From NCBI RefSeq assembly GCF_003789055.1, contig NZ_ML119088.1, forward strand, positions 124,001 to 188,000: a stretch of 64,000 nt of DNA. Direction: 5' to 3'. The notes below the pieces were generated by a model. The model had not been told where the DNA came from. It saw only the letters and a program-made list of their open reading frames with translations, and did no database searches. Both the position numbers and the translations under genes were made by a program. The stretch is from Histidinibacterium lentulum (GTDB taxonomy: Bacteria; Pseudomonadota; Alphaproteobacteria; Rhodobacterales; Rhodobacteraceae). This document shows positions 43,874-52,721 of the stretch, piece after piece; positions within the stretch are counted from its first letter, which is position 1; every line of letters begins with the position of its first letter.

Positions 43874-45691
43874 TCAGTCCTCCATCCGCTCCAGCTCGTC
43901 GATGAAGCCCTCGATCATGCCGAGGCCCTTGTCCCAGAACGCCGGATCGGCGGCATCAAGGCCGAAGGGGGCGAGAAGCTCCTTGTGGTGCATGGACCCG
44001 CCGGCGCGCAGCATGGCGAAATACTTGTCGTGGAAACCCTCGGGCGCATCGCGGTAGACCGCGTAGAGCGCGTTCACCAGCCCGTCGCCGAAGGCATAGG
44101 CATAGACGTAGAAGGGCGAGTGGACGAAGTGCGGGATATAGGACCAGAAGCTCTCGTAGCCCGGCGCGAAGTCGAAGACGGGGCCGAGGCTTTCGGCCTG
44201 AACGGACATCCAGAGGGCGTCTATGTCGTCGGGTGTCAGTTCGCCGGCGCGGCGGGCGTCGTGGAGCTTGCACTCGAAATCGTAGAAGGCGATCTGCCGG
44301 ACCACGGTGTTGATCATGTCCTCCACCTTGCCGGCGAGGAGAACCTTGCGTTCCGTGGCCGAGGGGGCCTCCGACAGCAGTTTCTGGAAGGTCAGCATCT
44401 CGCCGAAGACCGAGGCAGTTTCCGCGAGCGTCAGGGGGGTCGAGGCGAGAAGCTCTCCCTGGCCGGCGGCGAGGACCTGGTGGACGCCGTGGCCAAGTTC
44501 ATGGGCGAGGGTCATCACGTCGCGCGGTTTGCCGAGGTAGTTCAGCAGGACGTAAGGATGCGCCTCGGTCACCGTGGGATGGGCAAAGGCGCCGGGGGCC
44601 TTGCCCGGCTTCACCGCGGCGTCGATCCAGCCTTTCGAGAAGAAGGGCTCGGCGAGGTCGGCCATGCGGGGGTCGAAGGCCGAATAGGCGGTCATCACCG
44701 TGTCGCGTGCCTCGGGCCAGGCGATTGTGCGGTCGCTGTCCATGGGCAGGGGCGCGTTGCGGTCCCAGACCTGGAGTCGGTCGAGGCCGAGCCAGCGGGC
44801 CTTGAGCGCGTAATAGCGGTGGGAGAGGCGGGGGTAGGCGGCCACCACGGCGTTGCGCAGCGCCTCGACCACTTCGGGCTCGACGTGGTTGGCGAGGTGG
44901 CGGCCGGTCTGGGGCGTGGGCATTCCGCGCCAGCGGTCCTCGATCTCCTTTTCCTTGGCGAGCGTGTTGTGGACGCGGGCGAAGGTGCGCAGGTTGTCCT
45001 TGAAGACGCTTGAGAGGGCGTGGAAGCCTGCCTCGCGGCGGCTGCGGTCGGTATCCTGCAGGAGGTTGAGCGTGGCCTCGATGCCGAGATCCTCGCCGTC
45101 CACGGGGAAGGTGAGCCCGGCGATGGTCTCGTCGAAGAGCTTGTTCCAGGCGGAGGCGCCGACGGTGGACTGGTCGTGGAGGAACTTCTCCAGTTCGTCG
45201 GACAGCTGGTAGGGGCGTATGGCGCGCATCCGGTCGAAGACCGGCCGGTATCGGGCAAGATCCGCGTTCGCGGACCAGAGCGCCTCCACATGCTCGTCCG
45301 AGAGGCGGTTGAATTCGAGCGACCAGAACACGAGCGGCGTCGTGAAGGTGGTGATGCGGTCCTGGCAGTCGGAGAGGAACTTCGCCCGGTGCGCATCGGT
45401 CGTCTGCTGGTAGTAGCGCAGGCCCGCGTAGGACATCAGGCGGCCGGCCACCACGTCGATCTTCTCGTAGCGCAGCACGGCCTCGAGCATGGCGGCGGCG
45501 TCGAGCCCGGCGAGCTTGCCCTCGTAGTCGCGGGCGAAATCGGCGCAGGACGCCTCAAGCCAGTCGAGATCGCGTTTCACCTCGGGCGCGTCGGGCGCGG
45601 TGTAGAGATCGGTCAGGTCCCACTCGGGCAGGTCGCCGAGGTCGGGACCCTTCTGGTGGTTCTCGGTGTCGAAGACGGGCGTCGGAAACAT
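43874..45691 (-). CDS. pepF: M3 family oligoendopeptidase F
   Basis: A 605-residue cytosolic zinc endopeptidase that degrades short peptides. The M3 zinc site VMTLAHELGHGVHQVLAAGQ (HExxH) and the third ligand region LTLAETASVFGEMLTFQKLL are present; other family blocks include LPEWDLTDLYTAPDAPEVKR at the N-terminus and FVHSPFYVYAYAFGDGLVNA near the C-terminus. The start at 45691 follows TGAGGTGACC. The SDR gene ends eight bases upstream, giving a leftward NUDIX-DUF1178-SDR-pepF group. Confidence 0.94.
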   Translation of the reverse strand: MFPTPVFDTENHQKGPDLGDLPEWDLTDLYTAPDAPEVKRDLDWLEASCADFARDYEGKLAGLDAAAMLEAVLRYEKIDVVAGRLMSYAGLRYYQQTTDAHRAKFLSDCQDRITTFTTPLVFWSLEFNRLSDEHVEALWSANADLARYRPVFDRMRAIRPYQLSDELEKFLHDQSTVGASAWNKLFDETIAGLTFPVDGEDLGIEATLNLLQDTDRSRREAGFHALSSVFKDNLRTFARVHNTLAKEKEIEDRWRGMPTPQTGRHLANHVEPEVVEALRNAVVAAYPRLSHRYYALKARWLGLDRLQVWDRNAPLPMDSDRTIAWPEARDTVMTAYSAFDPRMADLAEPFFSKGWIDAAVKPGKAPGAFAHPTVTEAHPYVLLNYLGKPRDVMTLAHELGHGVHQVLAAGQGELLASTPLTLAETASVFGEMLTFQKLLSEAPSATERKVLLAGKVEDMINTVVRQIAFYDFECKLHDARRAGELTPDDIDALWMSVQAESLGPVFDFAPGYESFWSYIPHFVHSPFYVYAYAFGDGLVNALYAVYRDAPEGFHDKYFAMLRAGGSMHHKELLAPFGLDAADPAFWDKGLGMIEGFIDELERMED

Positions 45692-45698
45692 GGTCACC

Positions 45699-46340
45699 TC
45701 AATAGGGGATGTCACGGCCGTCCCAGGTCTGGAAACAGCCGGTGGTCTGAAGGGTCAGCGCGTCGATGCGGTCGAGAAGGCCGCGCGCCGCCTCTTCGGG
45801 CGAGATGTCGGCGCCGGGTCCGCCCATTTCGGTACGGACCCAGCCCGGGTGATAGGCACCGACCGCGATCCCGCGGGGAGCGAGGTCGATGGCGAGGTTG
45901 TGCGCGAGATTTGCACTTGCGGCCTTCGAGGCGCGGTAGGCGTAGCTGCCGCCCGAACCCGACCGGGAGGAGCCCATGCGGGAGGACAGGATCGCCACCT
46001 TGCCACCTGCCGCCTCGAGCCGGGGGAGGGCGGCGGCGATGCAGAGGAACGTGCCGGTCACGTTGACGGCAAGGGTCTCCGCCCAGTCCTCTGCGGTGTA
46101 ATCCTCGATGTCGTGACGCCTGTCGACGAAGACGCCCGCATTGCACACCAGCAGGTCGAGGGGCGCGTCGGTTGCGGTCAGGGTGGTCCGGACGGCTTCG
46201 GGATCGCGCAGGTCGAGGGGCAGCAGGCCGTCCCCGCCCGACGTGGAAGTCCCCGCCACCTCGATCCCGCGCGCCGCGAGGGCATGACGAAGCGCCGCGC
46301 CGATGCCACGGCTCGCGCCGGTGACCAGCGCGCGGGTCAC
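45699..46340 (-). CDS. Short-chain dehydrogenase/reductase
   Basis: A 213-residue SDR. The cofactor motif ALVTGASRGIGAALRHALAA, the NNAG-equivalent LLVCNAGVFVDRR, the catalytic Ser in VAILSSRMGSSRSG and the YAYRASKAASANLAHNLAID block (Tyr-x-x-x-Lys) are present. The C-terminus PGWVRTEMGGPGADISPEEA is typical of the C-factor-like subgroup. Substrate unknown. It overlaps the DUF1178 gene by four bases. Confidence 0.9.
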   Translation of the reverse strand: MTRALVTGASRGIGAALRHALAARGIEVAGTSTSGGDGLLPLDLRDPEAVRTTLTATDAPLDLLVCNAGVFVDRRHDIEDYTAEDWAETLAVNVTGTFLCIAAALPRLEAAGGKVAILSSRMGSSRSGSGGSYAYRASKAASANLAHNLAIDLAPRGIAVGAYHPGWVRTEMGGPGADISPEEAARGLLDRIDALTLQTTGCFQTWDGRDIPY

Positions 46341-46759
46341 TGGGTCGACCGGCGGGACAGGAAGGGCAGGGGGAGGACCGGGATGCCGTCCTCGAGAAGC
46401 TTCTTCGCCTCGCCCAGCCTTGCCTCGCCATGGATCTGGCGTCTGGGCAGTTCGCCTTCGTGCATCCGGCGGGCTTCGTCGGCGAAGCGGTCGCCGACGT
46501 AGGTGCTGTCCGTCTCGATCTTGCGCCGGAGTTCCGCCAGCGCCTGTTCCGCCGGGTTCGTCGGCTGGCTGAGGGGTCGGGCGGGCGTCCTGGCTTCGGG
46601 AGAGACGCTGGGGCTCATCAGGTCCTTCGCCACCTCGCCTCCGCCGCAGACCGAGCAGGCGACATGCCCCGCATCCGCGAGCCGGTCATAGGCCGAGGCG
46701 GACTGGAACCAGCTTTCGAAGCGGTGGCCTCGGGCGCATTTCAGGGCGTATCGGATCAT
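46337..46759 (-). CDS. DUF1178 family protein
   Basis: A 140-residue soluble protein. It starts with the DUF1178 signature MIRYALKCARGHRFESWFQS and a Cys pair in VACSVCGGGEVAKDLMSPSV, which with Cys8 makes a rubredoxin-like zinc-ribbon arrangement. The C-terminal part (ADEARRMHEGELPRRQIHGE) matches the conserved helix of the family. The function is unknown. It is part of the leftward group ending in pepF. Confidence 0.9.
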   Translation of the reverse strand: MIRYALKCARGHRFESWFQSASAYDRLADAGHVACSVCGGGEVAKDLMSPSVSPEARTPARPLSQPTNPAEQALAELRRKIETDSTYVGDRFADEARRMHEGELPRRQIHGEARLGEAKKLLEDGIPVLPLPFLSRRSTQ

Positions 46760-46828
46760 CGGGGCCAGCGGTTTCGACTGTGGTCCGCCATAGTTAGCCG
46801 CTGATCCGCGGGATGCAACGGGCGCGGC

Positions 46829-47299
46829 TCAGCGTGGCAGGCTGCGCGGGTCGAAACGCCGGACGATGTGGGCGAGTTCGGGTTCGTCGAGCCGGGCGGC
46901 GGCCTTCTTCGGCGACAGCCACTTGCGCTTGCGCTCGGCCCGTTCGGGAAAGCTCGAGGCGCTGGCGGCGACCTGCATGCCGTAGAGGATGGCGATGACC
47001 GGGAATTCGGTCTCTTCGAACCGCTTGCGCGTCGCGTAGATCCCGATGGGTCTGGGCGAGACGCGGCCCTTGAGGCCCGCCTCTTCCCAGGCTTCGACCG
47101 CGGCAGCCTCTGCCGGGCTCATGTCGTCCATGGGCCAGCCCTTCGGGATGATCCACCGGCCGGTTCCGCGGGATGTGACGAGGCACACGCGCAGCTTGCC
47201 CTTGTCGACCCGCCACGGCAGCACCGCGAACTGCGTCCGCGCCTCCGTCTTGTCGGCGCGCAGCCTCAGGGGGCGGGACAGGCTGCTGTGCAGGGACAT
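46829..47299 (-). CDS. NUDIX hydrolase
   Basis: A 156-residue hydrolase. The NUDIX box region reads GWPMDDMSPAEAAAVEAWEE followed by AGL: the Gly, Glu and Glu-Glu residues are kept, but the position of the usual box Arg is Val. The fold start FAVLPWRVDKGKLRVCLVTS and RWIIPKGWPMDD resemble diphosphoinositol-polyphosphate phosphohydrolases (DIPP/Aps1-like). The substrate is not fixed. The ATG at 47299 follows AAGGAGA. Confidence 0.88.
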   Translation of the reverse strand: MSLHSSLSRPLRLRADKTEARTQFAVLPWRVDKGKLRVCLVTSRGTGRWIIPKGWPMDDMSPAEAAAVEAWEEAGLKGRVSPRPIGIYATRKRFEETEFPVIAILYGMQVAASASSFPERAERKRKWLSPKKAAARLDEPELAHIVRRFDPRSLPR

Positions 47300-47459
47300 C
47301 GGTCTCCTTGTCTGTCGGCGGGTCCGCGATAGGTCGCTCCATTGTAATGCTCTAGGATGGGGTAACAATTGGTTTCTCGCCCTTTCGGGACAATACTTTG
47401 TGGTCCGGTGGCCGCGCCCCCACGTTATGCGCGGCGTCTTGCCCCCTCGGAGACCCGGC

Positions 47460-48593
47460 TTGACCGCTGAGACGGCGGGGCCGCTCTATATCGGGTCCGA
47501 GATCTACCGCCATTCGTCCTACGGGGCGTGGCACCCGCTTCGCATTCCGCGGGTGTCGACGGTCACCGATCTCGCCCGCGCTCTCGGCTGGCTGCCGGCG
47601 GAGCGGTTCGTGCAGTCGCCGCGGGCGAAGCCTTCGGCGCTCCATGCCTTTCACCGGCCGGACTACGTCGCGGCCCTGCTGGAGGCGGAGCGGACCCAGA
47701 GCGTGACGGCGGAGGTGCGGGACACCTATGCGCTCGGCACGACGGCGAACCCGGTCTACCCGGAGATGTACCGCAGGCCCGCGACGGCGGTAGGGGGCTC
47801 GATCCTGGCGGGCGAGCTCGTGGCGGCGGGAGGGATCGTCTACAACCCGGCGGGCGGGACGCACCACGGGATGCCCGCCCGCGCCAACGGGTTCTGCTAT
47901 CTCAACGATCCCGTGTTCGCGATCCTGTCGCTGCGGCGGAACGGAGCGAAGCGTGTCGTCTACGTGGATATCGACGCGCATCATTGCGACGGGGTGGAGG
48001 CGGCCTTCGGGAGCGAGCCGGAGGTCGCTCTGGTCTCGGTGCACGAGGAGAACCGCTGGCCGAGGACCGGCGCGCTGGAGGACCGGGGCAGGGGGCAGGT
48101 CTGGAACCTGCCGGTGCCGCGCGGCATGGGCGACGGCGAGATGGCGCTGATCCGCGACCGGCTGATCCTGCCGGTCATCGCCGCGCACCGGCCCGACGCG
48201 ATCGTGCTGCAATGCGCGGCGGATGCGGTGCTGGAGGATCCGCAATCACGGCTCGAGCTGTCGAACAACGCGCATTTCGCGGTCGTGCGGGCGGTGATGG
48301 GGATGGCGCCGCGGCTGATCGTGCTGGGCGGCGGCGGTTACAATCCCTGGACGGTGGGCCGGCTGTGGTGCGGGGTCTGGGGCGTGCTGACCGGGCAGGA
48401 TCTGCCCGAGCGATTGCCGGAGGCGGCGCAGGGGGTCCTGCGGGCTCTGCGCTGGCAGGGGCCGCGGCGGGAGATCCTGCCGGAGGCCCATTGGCTCGAG
48501 ACGCTGCGGGATCAGCCCCGGCCCGGGACGGTTCGGGATGTCGTGCGCCAGCGGGTTGAGGCCTTGGAGGGACGGCTCAGCGCCTGGGTCTGA
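47460..48593 (+). CDS. Histone-deacetylase-family (acetylpolyamine amidohydrolase/AcuC-like) protein
   Basis: A 377-residue zinc deacetylase of the HDAC superfamily. The His-His motif in AGGTHHGMPARANGFCYLND, the Asp-x-Asp-x-His-His of VYVDIDAHHCDGVEAAFG and the QCAADAVLEDPQSRLELSNN block carrying the later Asp are present, as is LGGGGYNPWTVGRLW. Typical members have DAHHGDG and CGAD; here Cys and Ala replace two Gly. The TTG at 47460 is chosen for a good GGAG site and a family-like start; an ATG at 47427 is possible. Bacterial members deacetylate acetylpolyamines, acetoin-related CoA synthetases or small amides. The 3' end overlaps waaA by 17 bases. Confidence 0.88.
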   Translation: MTAETAGPLYIGSEIYRHSSYGAWHPLRIPRVSTVTDLARALGWLPAERFVQSPRAKPSALHAFHRPDYVAALLEAERTQSVTAEVRDTYALGTTANPVYPEMYRRPATAVGGSILAGELVAAGGIVYNPAGGTHHGMPARANGFCYLNDPVFAILSLRRNGAKRVVYVDIDAHHCDGVEAAFGSEPEVALVSVHEENRWPRTGALEDRGRGQVWNLPVPRGMGDGEMALIRDRLILPVIAAHRPDAIVLQCAADAVLEDPQSRLELSNNAHFAVVRAVMGMAPRLIVLGGGGYNPWTVGRLWCGVWGVLTGQDLPERLPEAAQGVLRALRWQGPRREILPEAHWLETLRDQPRPGTVRDVVRQRVEALEGRLSAWV

Positions 48594-49797
48594 GGGCCCT
48601 GTCGATCGCGTCGAGCACCTCGCCCGCGTCCTCGGGATGCAGGACCGCGCGCGCGCGGTCCGGGAGGGGCGATCCCGCCACATGCGCGAGCCATTCCCGG
48701 GCGAGGCTCTCCGCATCGGTGACCCGGGCGGCTCCGTCGTGGCCGAGGCGCTCATAGGCGTCGGCGAAGTTGGCGGTATCGGGGCCGTGAAGGATCGCGC
48801 AACCGTGGGCGGCGGGCTCATAGGGCGTATGGCCGCCGTGACCGGATAGCGACCCGCCGACGAAGGCCGCACCGGCGAGGCGGTACCAGGTCGCCATCTC
48901 GCCCATCGTGTCGGCGAGGTAGACCGGACGGTCGGGCGGATCGCCCGCCGAACGCCGTGCCACGGGGAGGCCGCGGGCACCGGCGAGGGCGAGGATCTCC
49001 CCGGCGCGGCGGGGATGGCGCGGGGCGATGATGAGCCTGAGATCGGACCGCCGGGCGCGGGCGAGAAGGAAGGCGTCGAGGGCGGTCTCCTCTTCGGGCG
49101 CGTGGGTCGAGGCGGCAAGGAGCGTGCTGTCCTTCGGAAAGGCGGCGGCGAGGACCGGGTCGGGGGGCGTGATGTGCGGGCGATAGAGGGACTTCAGCTG
49201 GACCGGCGGCAACAGGCGGTCATGCGCCAGGCCGAGATCGTGGAACCGTTCGGCGCTGAGCGCATCCTGCGGCGCGACGAGGGTGAGGCGGTCCATCATG
49301 GCACGGGCGAGCGGCAGGCGCCTCTGCCAGCGGGCGTGGCTGCGCTCCGACAGGCGCGCGCCCGCGAGGATCACCGGCAGGCCGCGCGCCGCTGCACCGG
49401 CGATCCGGTTCGGCCAGAGCTCGCTTTCCACGAGGATCAGCGCGGAGACGTGCCGCAACGGCCGGACGAGAGAAAGACGCAGGTCGAAAGGGGCGATGCG
49501 CGCGCGGATGCGGGGATCGGACCAGCCGCGGGCCGCCTCGCGCCCCGTGAGCGTGTTGGCGGTCACGAGGAACTGGCGGCGGGGGTCGGCCTCCATGAGG
49601 CGGTCAAGCAGCGCGCGCGCCGAGGCCAGTTCCCCGTTCGAGGCGCCATGGAGCCAGATCGCGCCGGGGGCCGCGGGCGGGCCGGTTAGCCGGTCGGAGA
49701 GCGCCTCGAGATCCTCGCGCCCAGTGACCGCACGGTAGAGCGCGGCCCCGGCCAGCGCCGGGGCGAGGGCGGTCAGGAGGGCGCGGTAGACGAACAT
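48577..49797 (-). CDS. waaA: 3-deoxy-D-manno-octulosonic acid transferase
   Basis: A 406-residue Kdo transferase that adds Kdo to lipid A precursor on the inner membrane. A short N-terminal hydrophobic anchor (ALLTALAPALAGAALYR) is followed by AIWLHGASNGELASARALLD (catalytic Glu region), ALILVESELWPNRIAGAAAR and the C-terminal GSLSGHGGHTPYEPAAHGCA (Kdo donor site). These are canonical GT30 motifs. The start at 49797 is the first ATG of the family-like part. Confidence 0.92.
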   Translation of the reverse strand: MFVYRALLTALAPALAGAALYRAVTGREDLEALSDRLTGPPAAPGAIWLHGASNGELASARALLDRLMEADPRRQFLVTANTLTGREAARGWSDPRIRARIAPFDLRLSLVRPLRHVSALILVESELWPNRIAGAAARGLPVILAGARLSERSHARWQRRLPLARAMMDRLTLVAPQDALSAERFHDLGLAHDRLLPPVQLKSLYRPHITPPDPVLAAAFPKDSTLLAASTHAPEEETALDAFLLARARRSDLRLIIAPRHPRRAGEILALAGARGLPVARRSAGDPPDRPVYLADTMGEMATWYRLAGAAFVGGSLSGHGGHTPYEPAAHGCAILHGPDTANFADAYERLGHDGAARVTDAESLAREWLAHVAGSPLPDRARAVLHPEDAGEVLDAIDRALRPRR

Positions 49798-49882
49798 GGC
49801 CTTGTCCCGCGTCGAAGGGGTGTTGCGTGAGAGCCCCTGTCGGTGTCGGGCGCGCGGGTCCGTGGGTCCGGCAGGGCGCGCG

Positions 49883-51196
49883 TCAGTCGAAATCCTGGCT
49901 CGACAGGATGCGGTGGATTTCGCGGCGGACGAGCTTGCGGACATTGCGCGTGATCCGCTCGCCGAGGACACCCTGCAGTTCTTCCCGGACGATCTGGCCG
50001 ACGAGGTCGCGCAGAGCCTCCTCGTCGATCACGCTTTCATCCTCGAGATAGGCGGCGAGGTCGGCGTCGTCGTCGAGATCGGGCCGGGCGGCGATGTGCG
50101 AGTCCTGCGGGGCGGGCTGCGGTTCGGTGTCACGCGGCGGCGCGGAGCCAGGATAGACGCGGAAGCGCGGGACGTGGTTCGGTTGCGGAGGCGGGTCCGC
50201 GGTCTGCGGATCCGCGGCGCGATGGTCCCGGGGTGGGTCGGGTTCCGATGCGGGCGGGGCCTCTGGCCGGTCGGATTCGTCGGGATCGAGATCACCGGTG
50301 ACGACGAGATGAAGCCGCCCCGAGCCGTGGGAGGCGATGCCGGTGTCGGGCTCGTCCGCCTCGAAATCCTGGGCGGAGAATGTCACGGCAGCCTCGAGTT
50401 CGGCGATGGTGGCTTCAAGGCTGGACCGGCGGGCGGCGTCGTCCCTCGGTTCGGAGGGCCGGGCTGTGACGCGATCCTGGGGGTCCGTCGCGGGTTCGGA
50501 AGGATCGGCGGCGGCCGAGCGGGAGGAGTGCCACAGGGCTGTCGCTTCCGCAGGTTCGTCCGACACCGCGTCGGAGGGATCGGATTCGGCGCTGTCCCTG
50601 ACCTCGTCCTCCGCCGCATGGTCGTCACCGTCCGCGACGTCCGGGTGCCATTCGGCGGCGCCCGACGGGTCTTCCTCGACATCCTCCCAGTCGAGCGCCC
50701 GGTCGGGGTGTCCTTCTTCCTCGGACTCCGAGCCGTGGGCGTCGTCGGCGGCGCGCGGGGAGAGGGGAAGTGTGGTGGCCATGGCCTTTTCGAGGAGGCG
50801 ATCGAGATCCACCTCTTCGCCGATCGGGGCCGTCTCGTCATGGGGCGTGTCCGGGACTTCGCCGTGTGTCGCCGCGATCTCCCCTGCATCGGGTGTGGCC
50901 GCTTCGGGCTCGGGCTCCGGCTGAGCCGCCTCTTCGGTTGCCGCCTCCGGCGTCTCAACGGCATCGGGCGCGTCAGGCTCGAGGCGGGCCGACTCGTCCT
51001 CGCACGGCTCGGGGTCCCTGGCGTCGGCGCTGTCGAGCGGGGAGTCGACCCGGAAGGCCGGGGTGAGCACCAGCCGGTCCTGCCGATTCTGCGAACGACG
51101 AGCGGAGACGGGCGCCACCGGATCCTCCGCCGCGATCAGCAGGCGGATGGATTCGAGGACGTCCTCGATCTCGACGTTCGTCACCGGATCAGACAT
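49883..51196 (-). CDS. PopZ-like (DUF2497) polar organising protein
   Basis: A 437-residue acidic protein with three parts: an N-terminal helix (MSDPVTNVEIEDVLESIRLL) similar to the PopZ start, a long disordered Glu/Asp/Pro/Ala-rich centre (about residues 40-380, EPCEDESARLEPDAPDAVET), and a C-terminal helix region (DEEALRDLVGQIVREELQGV, then RKLVRREIHRIL) like the DUF2497/PopZ multimerisation domain. PopZ assembles at the cell pole and captures ParB and other factors through its disordered region. The order pcm-tolC-this gene matches the popZ neighbourhood known from other alphaproteobacteria (from memory). Identity as a functional PopZ is inferred. Confidence 0.7.
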   Translation of the reverse strand: MSDPVTNVEIEDVLESIRLLIAAEDPVAPVSARRSQNRQDRLVLTPAFRVDSPLDSADARDPEPCEDESARLEPDAPDAVETPEAATEEAAQPEPEPEAATPDAGEIAATHGEVPDTPHDETAPIGEEVDLDRLLEKAMATTLPLSPRAADDAHGSESEEEGHPDRALDWEDVEEDPSGAAEWHPDVADGDDHAAEDEVRDSAESDPSDAVSDEPAEATALWHSSRSAAADPSEPATDPQDRVTARPSEPRDDAARRSSLEATIAELEAAVTFSAQDFEADEPDTGIASHGSGRLHLVVTGDLDPDESDRPEAPPASEPDPPRDHRAADPQTADPPPQPNHVPRFRVYPGSAPPRDTEPQPAPQDSHIAARPDLDDDADLAAYLEDESVIDEEALRDLVGQIVREELQGVLGERITRNVRKLVRREIHRILSSQDFD

Positions 51197-51313
51197 GCGA
51201 TTCCTGCTTTTGCCTCGAAAGTCAGCGTAGACGCACCTCTGTCCGCGGGCAACAGATACAGCGAATCCGGCAGATTTCGCGACGGGTTGCGGCACCGGGG
51301 CCGCGGGTCGGAG

Positions 51314-52687
51314 CTAGTCTCCGATTGCCCGCAGAACCCGGTCGAGCGCCCGTCCCCGGTCGGACAGGCCCAGCGGCGCATCCTCCACGAGGGTGTAGTA
51401 GGCGGCGGGATCGTAGACCTGAACGCCGAGGTTGAGGGAGCCCACCGTGAGCAGCCCCATGGAGGCGAGGACCCGGTAGCTCGCCAGCGCCTCGTCGATC
51501 TGGGACGAAATGCGGTTGGCGCGGGCGTCGAGGAGATCCTGTTCCGCATCCAGCACCTCGAGCGTGGTGCGCGCGCCGAGCCGGGCTTCCTCGCGGACCC
51601 CGTCGAAGGCGACGGAGGCCGCGCGGACCTCGCGTTCGGAGGCATCGAGGCTCGCGCGGGCCACGGCGAGCAGGGCATAGGCGTTGCCCACCTGCTGCTC
51701 GATCTGGAGGCCGGTGATGTGGAGACCCGCCCGCGCGGCGTCCCGCTGGGCCATGGCCCGGCGGATGGTGGCGGCAAGCCGCCCGCCCTGGGAGATCGGG
51801 CCGGAGATGCCGAGCGTCACGCTCTGGCTGCTCTCGAAATCGTCGTCGAAGGCGACGCGCCCCGAGAGGTTCACCGTGGGTTTCAGGGCGGCCTCCGCCC
51901 GGCGGATGCCGAGTTCGGCCGCGGTCACGTTGTGGCGCGCGGCGATGACCGAAGGATGGTTGCGGACCGCGAAGTCCTTCGCGGCCTCGACGCCGAGGTC
52001 GAGCGGGGCGGGGGCGACCTCCACCAGGTTGCCGGGGGCCATGCCGACGGCGGCGCGGTATTCCTCGACGGCTTGGGCGAGATCGCCCTGGGCGGAGGCG
52101 AGGGCGGAGCGCGCCGAGGCGAGACGGGCCTCGGCGAGGCTGACGTCGGTGCGCGTGACCTCGCCCACCTCGAAGCGGTCCTGCGCCGCGCGCAGTTCCT
52201 GGGTGATCAGCCGCACGTTGTTCTCGCGCAGCTGGATGAAGGCGAAGGCCCGGCGGATCGCAAGATGCGCCTCGACGGCGCGCAGCAGCACATCCTGCTC
52301 GATCGACAGCAGCTCCTGTCGGGTCGACAGGACGGTTTCCTTCTGCGCCTCGATGGCAAGATCGGTGGCGCCGAAATCGTAGATCAGAAGCTCCGCAGAG
52401 AGCTGCAGGTTGGTCACGATCAGATCGGTCTGCCGGGGATTGGACTGATCCGGGGGCCGGGGATCGGAGATCGTGGCTCCCGCCGACCATGTCAGGATCG
52501 GCGCGAGCGCCGCCGTGGCGATGGCGACATCCTCGTCCGCGGCCCGCAGAAGCGCGCGGTTCTGTTCGAGCAGGCCCGAGTTCTCGTAAGCCGAGACGAG
52601 CGTATCGGCGAGGGTCGTCGCCCCGGCCGGGGCGGCGAGACAGGCGCCGGCGAACAGGGCCGCGAGTGTCCGTCTGATCGTTCTCAT
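51314..52687 (-). CDS. TolC-family outer-membrane channel protein
   Basis: A 457-residue TolC-type protein. The signal peptide is MRTIRRTLAALFAGACLAAP...AGA (about 23 residues). The mature part has two homologous halves with coiled-coil-forming helices (DEDVAIATAALAPILTWSAG; ELGIRRAEAALKPTVNLSGR) and the turn motifs GVREEARLGARTTLEVLDAE and QDRFEVGEVTRTDVSLAEAR, the latter two being diagnostic repeats. It should form the trimeric exit duct for type I secretion or efflux. It lies 34 bases after pcm and 117 bases before the PopZ-like gene, in one leftward cluster. Confidence 0.92.
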   Translation of the reverse strand: MRTIRRTLAALFAGACLAAPAGATTLADTLVSAYENSGLLEQNRALLRAADEDVAIATAALAPILTWSAGATISDPRPPDQSNPRQTDLIVTNLQLSAELLIYDFGATDLAIEAQKETVLSTRQELLSIEQDVLLRAVEAHLAIRRAFAFIQLRENNVRLITQELRAAQDRFEVGEVTRTDVSLAEARLASARSALASAQGDLAQAVEEYRAAVGMAPGNLVEVAPAPLDLGVEAAKDFAVRNHPSVIAARHNVTAAELGIRRAEAALKPTVNLSGRVAFDDDFESSQSVTLGISGPISQGGRLAATIRRAMAQRDAARAGLHITGLQIEQQVGNAYALLAVARASLDASEREVRAASVAFDGVREEARLGARTTLEVLDAEQDLLDARANRISSQIDEALASYRVLASMGLLTVGSLNLGVQVYDPAAYYTLVEDAPLGLSDRGRALDRVLRAIGD

Positions 52688-52721
52688 CGCGTCACTCCCG
52701 GAGCCAGTCCACATCACGATT

